DNA of 52,223 bases. It comes from Lachnospiraceae bacterium (lineage in GTDB: Bacteria; Bacillota; Clostridia; Lachnospirales; Lachnospiraceae). The notes beneath the pieces are model-generated. The model was not told the DNA's origin, did no database searches, and saw only the letters and a list, made by a program, of their open reading frames with translations. Location of the stretch: contig JAFUGL010000047.1 in NCBI GenBank assembly GCA_017469405.1, forward strand, positions 1-52,223, read 5' to 3'. Every line of letters begins with the position of its first letter. Position 1 is the stretch's first letter. A program made the position numbers and the translations under genes. Positions 16,579-24,404 of this stretch are shown here, piece by piece.

Positions 16579-18510
16579 TTACACCCTGTTCATTTTCCTT
16601 GCCACTTTGCTTTGATACATAATGTCATCAGCTCTTTGTACAAGCAGGTCAAGGGTGTTTTCTTCATCCGGTTTTCCGATTACATATCCCGTGCTAGCGG
16701 TAAGGGTAATCGGAAGATGCTCCCTTTTACTGATATCCTCTAATCTCTTATCAAGTGAAGCTAATCTGTTTTTTACATCCTCTTCGGAAATATATTTTTC
16801 CAATACAAGGAACTCATCACCGCCGAGTCTGAAGCAAAGTCCCTCCTCCGAAGCAATAGCCATCGAAAGACTCGCGACGGTTTTTATGGCATAATCGCCA
16901 ACCTCATGTCCGTAATTATCATTTATAAATTTCAGCCTGTCTAAATCTATATAAACAACCGTGATTGCCTCACCGTTATCATGCAGTTTTCTGTAAAAGC
17001 TTTCGGCATACTCCGTATATCCGAGTCGGTTATAAAGCCCTGTCATGGAATCATGATTGTAAAGTGCCGAAAGTGCACTGTTTAAGTTAGCAAGCTTACT
17101 TCTGAAGAAAAGCTGTTCCATACCACTTGTAAGTGAATTCATTATGGCAAACAAAAACTGCTGTTCCATAAGATATATGGCATTTTTAATTGCAAAATAT
17201 CCTATGCATTTTTCTCTGAAATGAAGCGGCAAAAACAGGAAATTTTGTCCCTTTTCCTCTGTATCAAAAAGTGGGAAAAGCCCGTTTACCACACGACTTT
17301 CTCCTGCCAGTTTTTCAGCTCTTTCATCACCGTAGGCAAGAGCAAGCATCATATCCTTTGGATATCCGTTAGTCAAAAATTCGGATTCTATATTGGCAAC
17401 CTTTTTCGCCTTTTCCACATCTGCCTCAACATGATCCAGACCTATAAGATGTCTGTCTACCACCTGATACATAGCATCACATCTGAATGCAGGTATGCTC
17501 TCCGGTATGCAGGCAATCATTTCCTCAATTGTATTGACATGTGCCAGTCTTGAATCAAGGGCGAGCTTACAGCCTTCAAAATATCCCTGTTCTATATTCC
17601 AAAGCATATTCCACTTCATCTGAAGCCGCGGATTAACTTCAATATCCGATTCACATCCGCAGCTTTCCCAAAAGATAGGCTTTGCCTTGGTATGTCTGTA
17701 GCTCTCCGGCTCCTTGCCATTCCATATATCCAAAAACATATTTATGCATTCATAGCCTGCATCCTCACGGACATAGCTCATGGTAGATATCCTAGGCGTA
17801 TAATATCTGGACTTATCCAAATCATCAAAGCCCGTAATTATAAAATCATCCGGTGCGGTAAGACCTTTCTTTTCTGCCTCCGCCAAAACTCCTACGGCAA
17901 TATTGTCATTTGCACACACAACAGCATCCGGCATCTTTCCATTTTTGCCATACAACTCTACGAATCCGAAAGCGCCGGTATTATAATCAAAATCATCACT
18001 GTAAAACTCACAGGACTCTTCAGGCAATTCCTTCTCTTTTATATAATCGCGGATCGCTCGTTCTCTTTCCTTACTCTCAAAGTTATCCTCAGGTCCGAGT
18101 ATAAACCAAAAGGTTCTGCTTCCATGATGCTCATAAAGATGCTCAACGATTTTTTTCATGGCAGCATAGTTATCAATTCCGACCGAATAAAATCCATCAT
18201 ACCTGTTATTTATAACTATCCCCGGTACACCGGAATCTCGAACCTTTTGCAGTACGTCACGCCTTACATCATCATCGATGGTATTGTTAAGGTCTATTAC
18301 TACTCCGTCAAAGTCCTTAAAATCAGGAAGATTAAATATATTATATTCACCCTTATTATATTTTCTGTCACTGCTCCAGTTTGCCGAACTGTTAAATATG
18401 TAGAGACTTATATCCTCATCCGTTTCCTTTATCCTCTGCAGCATGCCCGACGGCCACGCATAAGTAAAGTAACGCATCCAGCTCTCCATAACAACCGCAA
18501 CTTTTCTCAT
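16579..18510 (-). CDS. LacI-type sugar-sensing domain fused to a GGDEF diguanylate cyclase
   Basis: Residues 1-290 are a periplasmic-binding-protein type 1 fold as in LacI effector domains (AVVCANDNIAVGVLAEAEKK, FIITGFDDLDKSRYYTPRIS), but with no DNA-binding helix-turn-helix and no signal peptide, so it senses in the cytoplasm. A middle region (about 300-470) may be GAF-like. GGDEF covers about 475-640: LYNRLGY, IDLDRLKFINDNYGHEVGD with Asp522, and an intact RLGGDEF (561-567), so it should make cyclic di-GMP from two GTP. The RxxD inhibitory site is absent (S554 to G557). It lies inside the galactan/Leloir gene run, so galactose or an oligosaccharide is the likely ligand (inference). A GGAG site and a large hairpin (18527-18615) precede it. 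Confidence 0.9.
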   Translation of the reverse strand: MRKVAVVMESWMRYFTYAWPSGMLQRIKETDEDISLYIFNSSANWSSDRKYNKGEYNIFNLPDFKDFDGVVIDLNNTIDDDVRRDVLQKVRDSGVPGIVINNRYDGFYSVGIDNYAAMKKIVEHLYEHHGSRTFWFILGPEDNFESKERERAIRDYIKEKELPEESCEFYSDDFDYNTGAFGFVELYGKNGKMPDAVVCANDNIAVGVLAEAEKKGLTAPDDFIITGFDDLDKSRYYTPRISTMSYVREDAGYECINMFLDIWNGKEPESYRHTKAKPIFWESCGCESDIEVNPRLQMKWNMLWNIEQGYFEGCKLALDSRLAHVNTIEEMIACIPESIPAFRCDAMYQVVDRHLIGLDHVEADVEKAKKVANIESEFLTNGYPKDMMLALAYGDERAEKLAGESRVVNGLFPLFDTEEKGQNFLFLPLHFREKCIGYFAIKNAIYLMEQQFLFAIMNSLTSGMEQLFFRSKLANLNSALSALYNHDSMTGLYNRLGYTEYAESFYRKLHDNGEAITVVYIDLDRLKFINDNYGHEVGDYAIKTVASLSMAIASEEGLCFRLGGDEFLVLEKYISEEDVKNRLASLDKRLEDISKREHLPITLTASTGYVIGKPDEENTLDLLVQRADDIMYQSKVARKMNRV

Positions 18511-18526
18511 AAAATCTCCTTATTCC

Positions 18527-18615
18527 TTCTTCCTGATATATCCAAATTATGTACTCGCATAGCTCGCGTTGCTTAACGCTATGCTAAGCACATAATTTGG
18601 ATATATCAGGAAGAA
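18527..18615. repeat. Long hairpin with a perfect 26-bp stem
   Basis: Bases 18527-18552 and 18590-18615 are exact reverse complements over all 26 positions. Inside, GCATAGC (18557-18563) and GCTATGC (18578-18584) can extend the stem after a small internal loop, or GCGTT/AACGC (18566-18570, 18575-18579) can form a GCTT-capped hairpin instead. It lies between the cytoplasmic GH53 gene and the GGDEF gene, its 3' arm ending six bases before the AAGGAG of the latter. No T-run follows. It may be an RNA processing or stability element, or a small inverted-repeat element. Confidence 0.85.
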
Positions 18616-18652
18616 TCACATCTTATCAGAAAGAATTTCTTCCCTGATTAAT

Positions 18653-19753
18653 TTAAAAATCTCTTATTGTGGAAAGTGCCGGTAATGCATTTCCGTCATA
18701 ATCAAAGAGTGCCTGATTGGCCCATTCATTTCCTCCCGGACCTTTTTCACCGGTAAATTCAAGTGCCGCCTCTGTTGCCCAGCCACAGCCCGGTACAGGT
18801 ATCCAGCCCGGCTCCCAGTAGAAAAATCCAAGACCTCCGTCTACTGCTTTTATACGATTCATAACATCCAGCATAAAATCAGCCTGTCCCTGCTTGGTCA
18901 TAGGATATGTAAGCTTTTCCAGAAGATCTTCTCGTGTAGCCATGCCCTTAAGCTCATCAATAGGTTTTCCCTCATAGCTTCTGTAGTCTTCCATGCTAAA
19001 GCCCATAGATACCTCTGCAACCACAATTTTTTTGCCGTATCTTTTTGCCATATCCTGCATATTAAATGAAAGTTCATCTAAAGTACCATGCCAGAATGGA
19101 TAATAAGATAGTCCTATTATGTCAAAATCTTCTCCGCGTTTGACAAAATTGTCAAACCATTCCACATACATTTCATTTAATCCACCATTATCTAAGTGTA
19201 TCATAATTGGGACATTTTTTTCAATAGTTCTTACCGCTCTTATACCGGCATTTATAAATAATGCAATCTCATCAAAATTAGGTTTTAAACCATACGGCCA
19301 TAAAAGTCCGTTAGTTATCTCATTTCCAACCTGAACCATGGTAGGAGGCACACTCTCGTCATGGAGTCTTTTCATGGTTTCAAGTGTGAATTCATATACT
19401 GCCTCTTCCAGTTCCTTTACATTTTTTCCTTTCCATGCTTTTGGTATAACCTGTTTTCCCGGGTCTGCCCAGAAATCACTGTAATGTAAATCCAAAAGAA
19501 TACCCATATCATGTGCCTTTGCACGCTTTGAAAGTTCTATGGTTTTATCTATATCATTGGTTCCCGCTCCGTATGGATTGCCATCTTCATCATATGGATC
19601 ATTCCAAAGTCTTAAGCGCACATAGTTTGTTCCATAGTTCTTAAGAATGTCAAGCAGATCCCCTTCTTTTCCGTTATCATAATATTTTGCTCCACACTGT
19701 TCTTCTTCAATCAGTGTAGATATGTCCATTCCTTTGATAAAATTTTCCGTCAT
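18653..19753 (-). CDS. GH53 endo-beta-1,4-galactanase, cytoplasmic
   Basis: This 366-residue protein is a bare GH53 catalytic domain: NYVRLRLWNDPYDEDG, LLDLHYSDFWADPGK, the acid/base Glu145 in QVGNEITNG, the nucleophile Glu247 in VVAEVSM, and FFYWEPGWIPVPGC. It has no signal peptide and no binding module, unlike the lipoprotein paralogue at 11916, so it should shorten imported galacto-oligosaccharides in the cytoplasm, together with the GH42 enzyme. ATG 19753 follows GGAG by seven bases; a few upstream codons (KRRRK) are excluded because they contain that site. A terminator-like hairpin lies upstream at 19850-19877. Confidence 0.93.
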   Translation of the reverse strand: MTENFIKGMDISTLIEEEQCGAKYYDNGKEGDLLDILKNYGTNYVRLRLWNDPYDEDGNPYGAGTNDIDKTIELSKRAKAHDMGILLDLHYSDFWADPGKQVIPKAWKGKNVKELEEAVYEFTLETMKRLHDESVPPTMVQVGNEITNGLLWPYGLKPNFDEIALFINAGIRAVRTIEKNVPIMIHLDNGGLNEMYVEWFDNFVKRGEDFDIIGLSYYPFWHGTLDELSFNMQDMAKRYGKKIVVAEVSMGFSMEDYRSYEGKPIDELKGMATREDLLEKLTYPMTKQGQADFMLDVMNRIKAVDGGLGFFYWEPGWIPVPGCGWATEAALEFTGEKGPGGNEWANQALFDYDGNALPALSTIRDF

Positions 19754-19849
19754 TTTGCGTCTCCTTTTCATATTATAATGTCAATGCTTTATCTGAATTG
19801 CTCCCCTTAGCAAATGTTTTTCCTATTTGTTTAATTTACAGTATTGTAA

Positions 19850-19877
19850 GAGCTCCGGCAGTTTTCTGCCGAAGCTC
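19850..19877 (-). terminator. Terminator-like hairpin between zinc-ribbon and GH53 genes
   Basis: On the minus strand GAGCTTCGGCAG and CTGCCGGAGCTC pair over 12 positions (one T-G wobble) around AAAA. Only TTACAAT follows, so it is a weak terminator or an RNA-stability hairpin that would lower expression of genes after the zinc-ribbon gene relative to those before it. Confidence 0.5.
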
Positions 19878-19888
19878 CACATCATATA

Positions 19889-20101
19889 CTAGTCAAAATC
19901 TGTTATGCGGTCATACATAACCTTATAACGAAAACGAATCATTTCATTTTTTTCAAGTACATCCTTTTCATTGCCTGTATACTGGCAGCGGATGCAATAA
20001 TACTCATCCTTATCCTTGTCGTAAAACATATCTATGTCCAAATCCCTTAAAAAACAGGAAGGACATCTATAGTTTAATTTGCCTTTTCCACCTTGAGCCA
20101 T
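19889..20101 (-). CDS. Small zinc-ribbon protein
   Basis: The 70-residue protein has CPSC near residue 13 and CIRC about 24 residues later, in YRCPSCFLRDLDIDMFYD and EYYCIRCQYTG, a four-cysteine zinc ribbon. A consensus AAGGAGG ten bases before the ATG shows it is a real gene although it overlaps the end of the 613-residue gene by 28 bases in another frame. The overlap implies translational coupling. Similar short proteins occur in Lachnospiraceae; no function is known to me. It may be an accessory to the neighbouring enzyme or a general housekeeping protein. Confidence 0.8.
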   Translation of the reverse strand: MAQGGKGKLNYRCPSCFLRDLDIDMFYDKDKDEYYCIRCQYTGNEKDVLEKNEMIRFRYKVMYDRITDFD

Positions 20102-21915
20102 GTTGAAAATACCTCCTTAGCTTTAACCTGTTTTTTAACACCGAGAGTAAACATAGGGGAGAATGCATATCCCTCTCTTATGTAACAATCAGCTTCCTTG
20201 GACTCCGTCTTAAGTGAAACCTTTGTCTCTATGGCAGGTATAACTGCTTCGGCAGTTGTTGCGCCCACCACATCAGCCTCACGGCACTTATAAGCATAAT
20301 CAATGCTCTTTTCTTCCGAACCGCCTGTAACCTTAAGGGTAATACCTGTCATATCTTCAGGGTACTCTGTGGTACCGTAGCAGGCTACCATATATTCATT
20401 TAAGGTTACTTCTGCATCAGTATTACTCATCTCCAAAATGTGTCTTTCTATCTGAATGTCTGATGAGCCTTCCTTAAATATCACCTTGGTCTGAAGCTTA
20501 ACCGTCAAATCATAAAACTCTATATCAACCGGATCAAGAGTAAGAGTTCTTACTCCGTTCTCCTCTGAAAAACTTGCATGTGTTCTGCATTGGCAGAGGT
20601 CAACTTCTTCGCCGTTATAGGAAAGCTTGGCACTTCTTACTGTACCTTCACCTGCATAGTGGGTAAAATATCCAGCTCTGTACTTTTCCTGTATAAGGAA
20701 TGGATAGGATGCATCCTGAACATGCTTTGTTCCTATACCAACCTCCCACTTAAGCTTGGCAGCATATGGTCTTAAATCAACGATTGCTCCACCCTGATCC
20801 ATGTTTACACAGGCTCTCATATATGGGTCAACATACCAGAAAAGCTGCTTATTGGAACCATATAAAATGTCCTTCCAAAGAGCACATTCAGGTTCTTCGT
20901 AATGTTTGTTTGCACGATAGAAATCTGCAAACTCTGCCATAGTCATATCTACAAGCTCGCCCTTTTTCTTAAGCTCGCCGTAGTAAGCCATGCCATCCTC
21001 ATAGGATTTTTTAAGAAGCTCATGAGGCTGCTCCCAGCGTCCCATCTTATTAAGCCAGCCCGGTCCGACAAACATCATATTATATGAATATCCGTTATTG
21101 TATTTTGCAAGATGTCTGTACTGGTCAATCAGGTTATAAAGATATGGATATTCCCAGGTCTTTGTATCATAAATCATACCGCGAAGTACATTTTGCGGAT
21201 GAGTACCGAAGTTTGAGCCGTTACCGTCATAGCATGCAAGCAAGTCTCTCGAAAGATGAGGTATGGCAACTATACCGCTATCTTCCTCTTCATTTGCCGC
21301 AGGTGCATGAGTGTTTTGCTTGGAAGGTATCCATGGTGCCCATGGACCTCCGTCAAACAATGTGTACCAGGAATTGTTGCAGGTATGATATGCCTTTGGG
21401 CCTTCCTCCCAGCAGGTGGCTACGGCACATTTTACCATCGGATACTTTTCCTTTATATAATTGGTAAGATCAGCATCCATATAGTAAGATCCTGTTGACT
21501 CAGGATAAAATCCAAAGCGCTCATAGAACTTGCCAAACACATCATCAACTATCTGCTTTTTGTCCTCCATATCAAACATCCAGATACAGAAGTCCTTGGT
21601 CTTATATTTCTCACGAAACTCCTTACAAGGAAGTCCGAGCAATGAAAGTGCTATCTCATCGCCATATTTTTCGTGATCGGCCTTTGCAAGCTCACATGCC
21701 TCATCATTAAAGAGTGATGCATATGTCATCTGAATAGTGGTCTTAAGACCGTTTTTATGTGCAGTTTCCTGCTGAAATTTGAATATATCGAGCGACTCTG
21801 TAAGCAGAGCCTTTCTTCCTATATCCTCCGCCTTGCCATGTCCCGTAACCTTTTCGGCATACTCCGGAACCATCTCAGGACGGTGTATAATATTTACTGC
21901 AAATGTTTTTTCCAT
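20074..21915 (-). CDS. Putative carbohydrate-active protein of unknown family (613 residues)
   Basis: I do not recognise an activity. The start MEKTFAVNIIHRPEMVPEYA, then LLTESLDIFKFQQETAHKNG, LKTTIQMTYASLFND and FYPESTGSYYMDADLTNYIK, looks like a beta/alpha barrel of the NodB-deacetylase or GH57/GH38-like kind (about 1-330). After LFWYVDPYMRACVNMDQGGA the C-terminal 230 residues look beta-rich (KLQTKVIFKEGSSDIQIERH), as in sugar-enzyme sandwich domains. Proteins of the DUF3863/DUF3864 type could be relatives, a guess from memory. No signal peptide, so it is cytoplasmic. I start at ATG 21915 after AGGAGA. It follows the permease genes by 57 bases and so probably acts on imported galactan fragments. 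Confidence 0.7.
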   Translation of the reverse strand: MEKTFAVNIIHRPEMVPEYAEKVTGHGKAEDIGRKALLTESLDIFKFQQETAHKNGLKTTIQMTYASLFNDEACELAKADHEKYGDEIALSLLGLPCKEFREKYKTKDFCIWMFDMEDKKQIVDDVFGKFYERFGFYPESTGSYYMDADLTNYIKEKYPMVKCAVATCWEEGPKAYHTCNNSWYTLFDGGPWAPWIPSKQNTHAPAANEEEDSGIVAIPHLSRDLLACYDGNGSNFGTHPQNVLRGMIYDTKTWEYPYLYNLIDQYRHLAKYNNGYSYNMMFVGPGWLNKMGRWEQPHELLKKSYEDGMAYYGELKKKGELVDMTMAEFADFYRANKHYEEPECALWKDILYGSNKQLFWYVDPYMRACVNMDQGGAIVDLRPYAAKLKWEVGIGTKHVQDASYPFLIQEKYRAGYFTHYAGEGTVRSAKLSYNGEEVDLCQCRTHASFSEENGVRTLTLDPVDIEFYDLTVKLQTKVIFKEGSSDIQIERHILEMSNTDAEVTLNEYMVACYGTTEYPEDMTGITLKVTGGSEEKSIDYAYKCREADVVGATTAEAVIPAIETKVSLKTESKEADCYIREGYAFSPMFTLGVKKQVKAKEVFSTWLKVEKAN

Positions 21916-21972
21916 TATTATTAATCTCCTATATGTTTTGCCACTTGGATAATCCAAACGGCAGAGCATTTA

Positions 21973-22824
21973 TTAACCCTTTACTGAACCGCCGGTTACA
22001 CCTTCTACATAGTACTTCTGCATGATTATGAAAAGTATGGAGATAGGTATTGAAACCAAAAGTCCTCCTGCACAGAATACTGAGAAGTAGTTATTTACCA
22101 GTGAACGGTTTAGCATGTTGTAAAGTCCTATGGCAACTGTCCAGTCGCTTGATATACCGGAGTTGAGCATAAGCTTTGCAAGTACGAAGTCACCCCAAGG
22201 TATAAGGAATGAGCTTATAATCTGGTATACTATAATCGGCTTACAAAGAGGGATGACAACTTTAAGGAAAATTGTAAACTCCGATGCACCCTCAACCTTT
22301 GCTGCTTCTCTTAAGGATGCCGGTATAGTGTCCATAAAGCCCTTTACTATAAGGTATCCAAGTCCGGAACCTGCCGAGTAAACTATAATCATACCAAGGT
22401 GGCTGTTGGTAAGTCCAATGGACTTCATTACGAAATATACAGCTATCATGGAAAGTACGCCCGGGAACATATTTAAGATAAGTGAAAATGTCATTATCTT
22501 CTTTCTTCCCTTGAAACGCATACAGCTAAATGCATAGCTTACCATAAGTACAAATATAGTTGAGATAATACATGTAAATATTGCTATAACAAGCGTATTC
22601 TTAAACCATGTCATATACTGTACAACCGAATCCGGATGCAAGAATATCTTCTTGAAGTTATCAAGTGACCATGATGTCGGGAAGAAATGTGCCTTATTAA
22701 TTCCCGGATATCCCGAAAATGCAGTTACAACCAGCCAAAGAATCGGAATAAGCCATATGACAACCAATATCGCTAAAAAGATATGTGAAATAATTGAACC
22801 GATAATCTTTTTTGTCTTTGCCAT
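21973..22824 (-). CDS. ganQ: ABC transporter permease, MalG/GanQ type
   Basis: The 283-residue inner membrane protein has six predicted membrane segments and the EAA loop REAAKVEGASEFTIFLKVVI, where the shared ATPase docks. The end GVTGGSVKG is typical of MalG-type permeases. Its ATG overlaps the stop of the MalF-type gene by one base (TAATG). With its partner and the binding protein it matches the GanSPQ galacto-oligosaccharide importer of Bacillus subtilis in gene order and context; the symbol is by that analogy. No ATPase gene is near. Confidence 0.92.
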   Translation of the reverse strand: MAKTKKIIGSIISHIFLAILVVIWLIPILWLVVTAFSGYPGINKAHFFPTSWSLDNFKKIFLHPDSVVQYMTWFKNTLVIAIFTCIISTIFVLMVSYAFSCMRFKGRKKIMTFSLILNMFPGVLSMIAVYFVMKSIGLTNSHLGMIIVYSAGSGLGYLIVKGFMDTIPASLREAAKVEGASEFTIFLKVVIPLCKPIIVYQIISSFLIPWGDFVLAKLMLNSGISSDWTVAIGLYNMLNRSLVNNYFSVFCAGGLLVSIPISILFIIMQKYYVEGVTGGSVKG

Positions 22825-24251
22825 TATTGATACTCCTCCTCTCTGTCTCCGGCTATAAGCTTGGAGAATGATATAATCGTAAATACCGCACAGATTATAA
22901 ATACTATGATTCCTATAACAGATGCCATCTTGTAGTTGTAGTACTCATTTGTAAGTCTGAACAGCCATGTTACAAGAAGGTCAACCTCCTTGGCATTGGC
23001 ATTGGCAAGTGCCTGGTCAGGGGTAATATATACATCCTGAGTCAGAAGATAAATTACGTTAAAGTTGTTGATATTCTTTACGAAGTCTGTGATAAGTGCC
23101 GGTCCCTGGATAAATAATACATAAGGCATGGTTATCTTCCAGAAAATCTTCCACTTGCTTGCACCGTCAATCCTTGCACTCTCAAGCTGGTCTGTAGGTA
23201 TATTCATAAGTACACCGGTCGCGATCAGCATCTGGTATGGTATACCAACCCAGATATTGATAATTACTATCATAAACTTAGCCCAATGCGGATCGGTAAG
23301 GAACGGTATGTAATTAAGGTGTGCACTTACAAGTCCGATGTGCTTTAACCAATCGGTAAGTCCGATATTGGAACAAATTGTATTGACTATACCCTGATCT
23401 CCGAAGAAGTTTCTTACAAGAAGAAGGGTTACAAACTGAGGTACTGCTATCGCTACTATGAATAAGCTTCTCCACATCTTAGGAAGCTTTGTGGTTTTCT
23501 TATTAATGAGCATTGCAAGAAGTATACCGCCTATAAAGGTTGTAAGTGTTGCAAGCACTGCCCATGTAAGTGTCCAACCAAGTATTTTTCTAAATGCATA
23601 TCCGAAGTAGTTACCCATACCTTCGGTAAATAATTTCTTGAAGTTTGAAAATCCTACCCAATCCAAAAGAGAATTAGGGGGCATATGATTCTGGTCGTAA
23701 TTTGTAAAAGCTATTGCTATAAGAACAAATATAGGAATAACATTCATAAGAACTACACCAATTGCAGGAAGTGTTAAAAGTGTAATATGAAACTTTTTAC
23801 CTATAATTGACTTTACTGTTTCTTTATTGGAATCTATGTGCTTACCAAATTTCTTCTGCTGTTGAAGTTCATAAACAGCTTTGATATTATAGATGTAAAA
23901 CAATATAAAGCAAACTATTAAAAACAATGCAATTATTGAGTTAAGTAATATAAGGAATGAATTGTCATAATCATTTACTGTCTGCTGCATGGTTAACGGA
24001 TCAAATACTGCCTCACGCTGAACTGTTCCAAGTGTTCCAAATTTCGCAAGGTTAGGAGCTGCATAAAAAATACACATTATTATGAATGCTATCTCAATAA
24101 GTGTAACAAATATTCCTTTAAGCCACTGACCCTTAAATGTATAACCTGCACCCATAAACAGAAGTGAACATTTGACCCCGGCATCGCCCTTTACGACTGC
24201 CTTGCCAAAATCCGCAAAGTATTTAAGCGGATTACTCTTTTTTTCTCTCAT
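22824..24251 (-). CDS. ganP: ABC transporter permease, MalF/GanP type
   Basis: This 475-residue membrane protein has two extra N-terminal membrane segments (about 50-75 and 105-135) and a six-segment MalF core with the EAA loop LESARIDGASKWKIFWKITM. The length and N-terminal extension (KYFADFGKAVVKGDAGVKCS) are those of Firmicute MalF/GanP proteins. I start at ATG 24251 after GAGGGGG; a longer frame would run through the hairpin at 24284-24328. It pairs with the permease at 21973 and the lipoprotein at 24405. Confidence 0.92.
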   Translation of the reverse strand: MREKKSNPLKYFADFGKAVVKGDAGVKCSLLFMGAGYTFKGQWLKGIFVTLIEIAFIIMCIFYAAPNLAKFGTLGTVQREAVFDPLTMQQTVNDYDNSFLILLNSIIALFLIVCFILFYIYNIKAVYELQQQKKFGKHIDSNKETVKSIIGKKFHITLLTLPAIGVVLMNVIPIFVLIAIAFTNYDQNHMPPNSLLDWVGFSNFKKLFTEGMGNYFGYAFRKILGWTLTWAVLATLTTFIGGILLAMLINKKTTKLPKMWRSLFIVAIAVPQFVTLLLVRNFFGDQGIVNTICSNIGLTDWLKHIGLVSAHLNYIPFLTDPHWAKFMIVIINIWVGIPYQMLIATGVLMNIPTDQLESARIDGASKWKIFWKITMPYVLFIQGPALITDFVKNINNFNVIYLLTQDVYITPDQALANANAKEVDLLVTWLFRLTNEYYNYKMASVIGIIVFIICAVFTIISFSKLIAGDREEEYQ

Positions 24252-24283
24252 TTCCGTCCCCCTCTTTTCTTTTTTATTGATAG

Positions 24284-24328
24284 CAATAGCCCCATACGCC
24301 ATCCGGCGGATGATGTATGAGGCTATTG
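24284..24328 (-). repeat. Intercistronic hairpin between binding-protein and permease genes
   Basis: CAATAGCC/GGCTATTG (8 bp), CATAC/GTATG (5 bp) and CATCC/GGATG (5 bp) stack into one long hairpin with a GGC loop and small internal mismatches. No T-run follows. In sugar ABC operons such hairpins after the binding-protein gene protect the upstream mRNA, giving more binding protein than permease; that role is inferred here. Confidence 0.75.
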
Positions 24329-24404
24329 TTTAGGTTAAGGTTTTTTGTGTTTTTTCGTGAATCATTTAATTAATAAGTTACATTTATTACTTTTATTTAT
24401 CAGC

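Noticed and set aside
18626-18649. Terminator after the cytoplasmic GH53 gene (ATCAG/CTGAT with AAGAA/TTCTT).
   Set aside because: The hairpin is weak and mismatched and no T-run follows, so it is not listed as a terminator.
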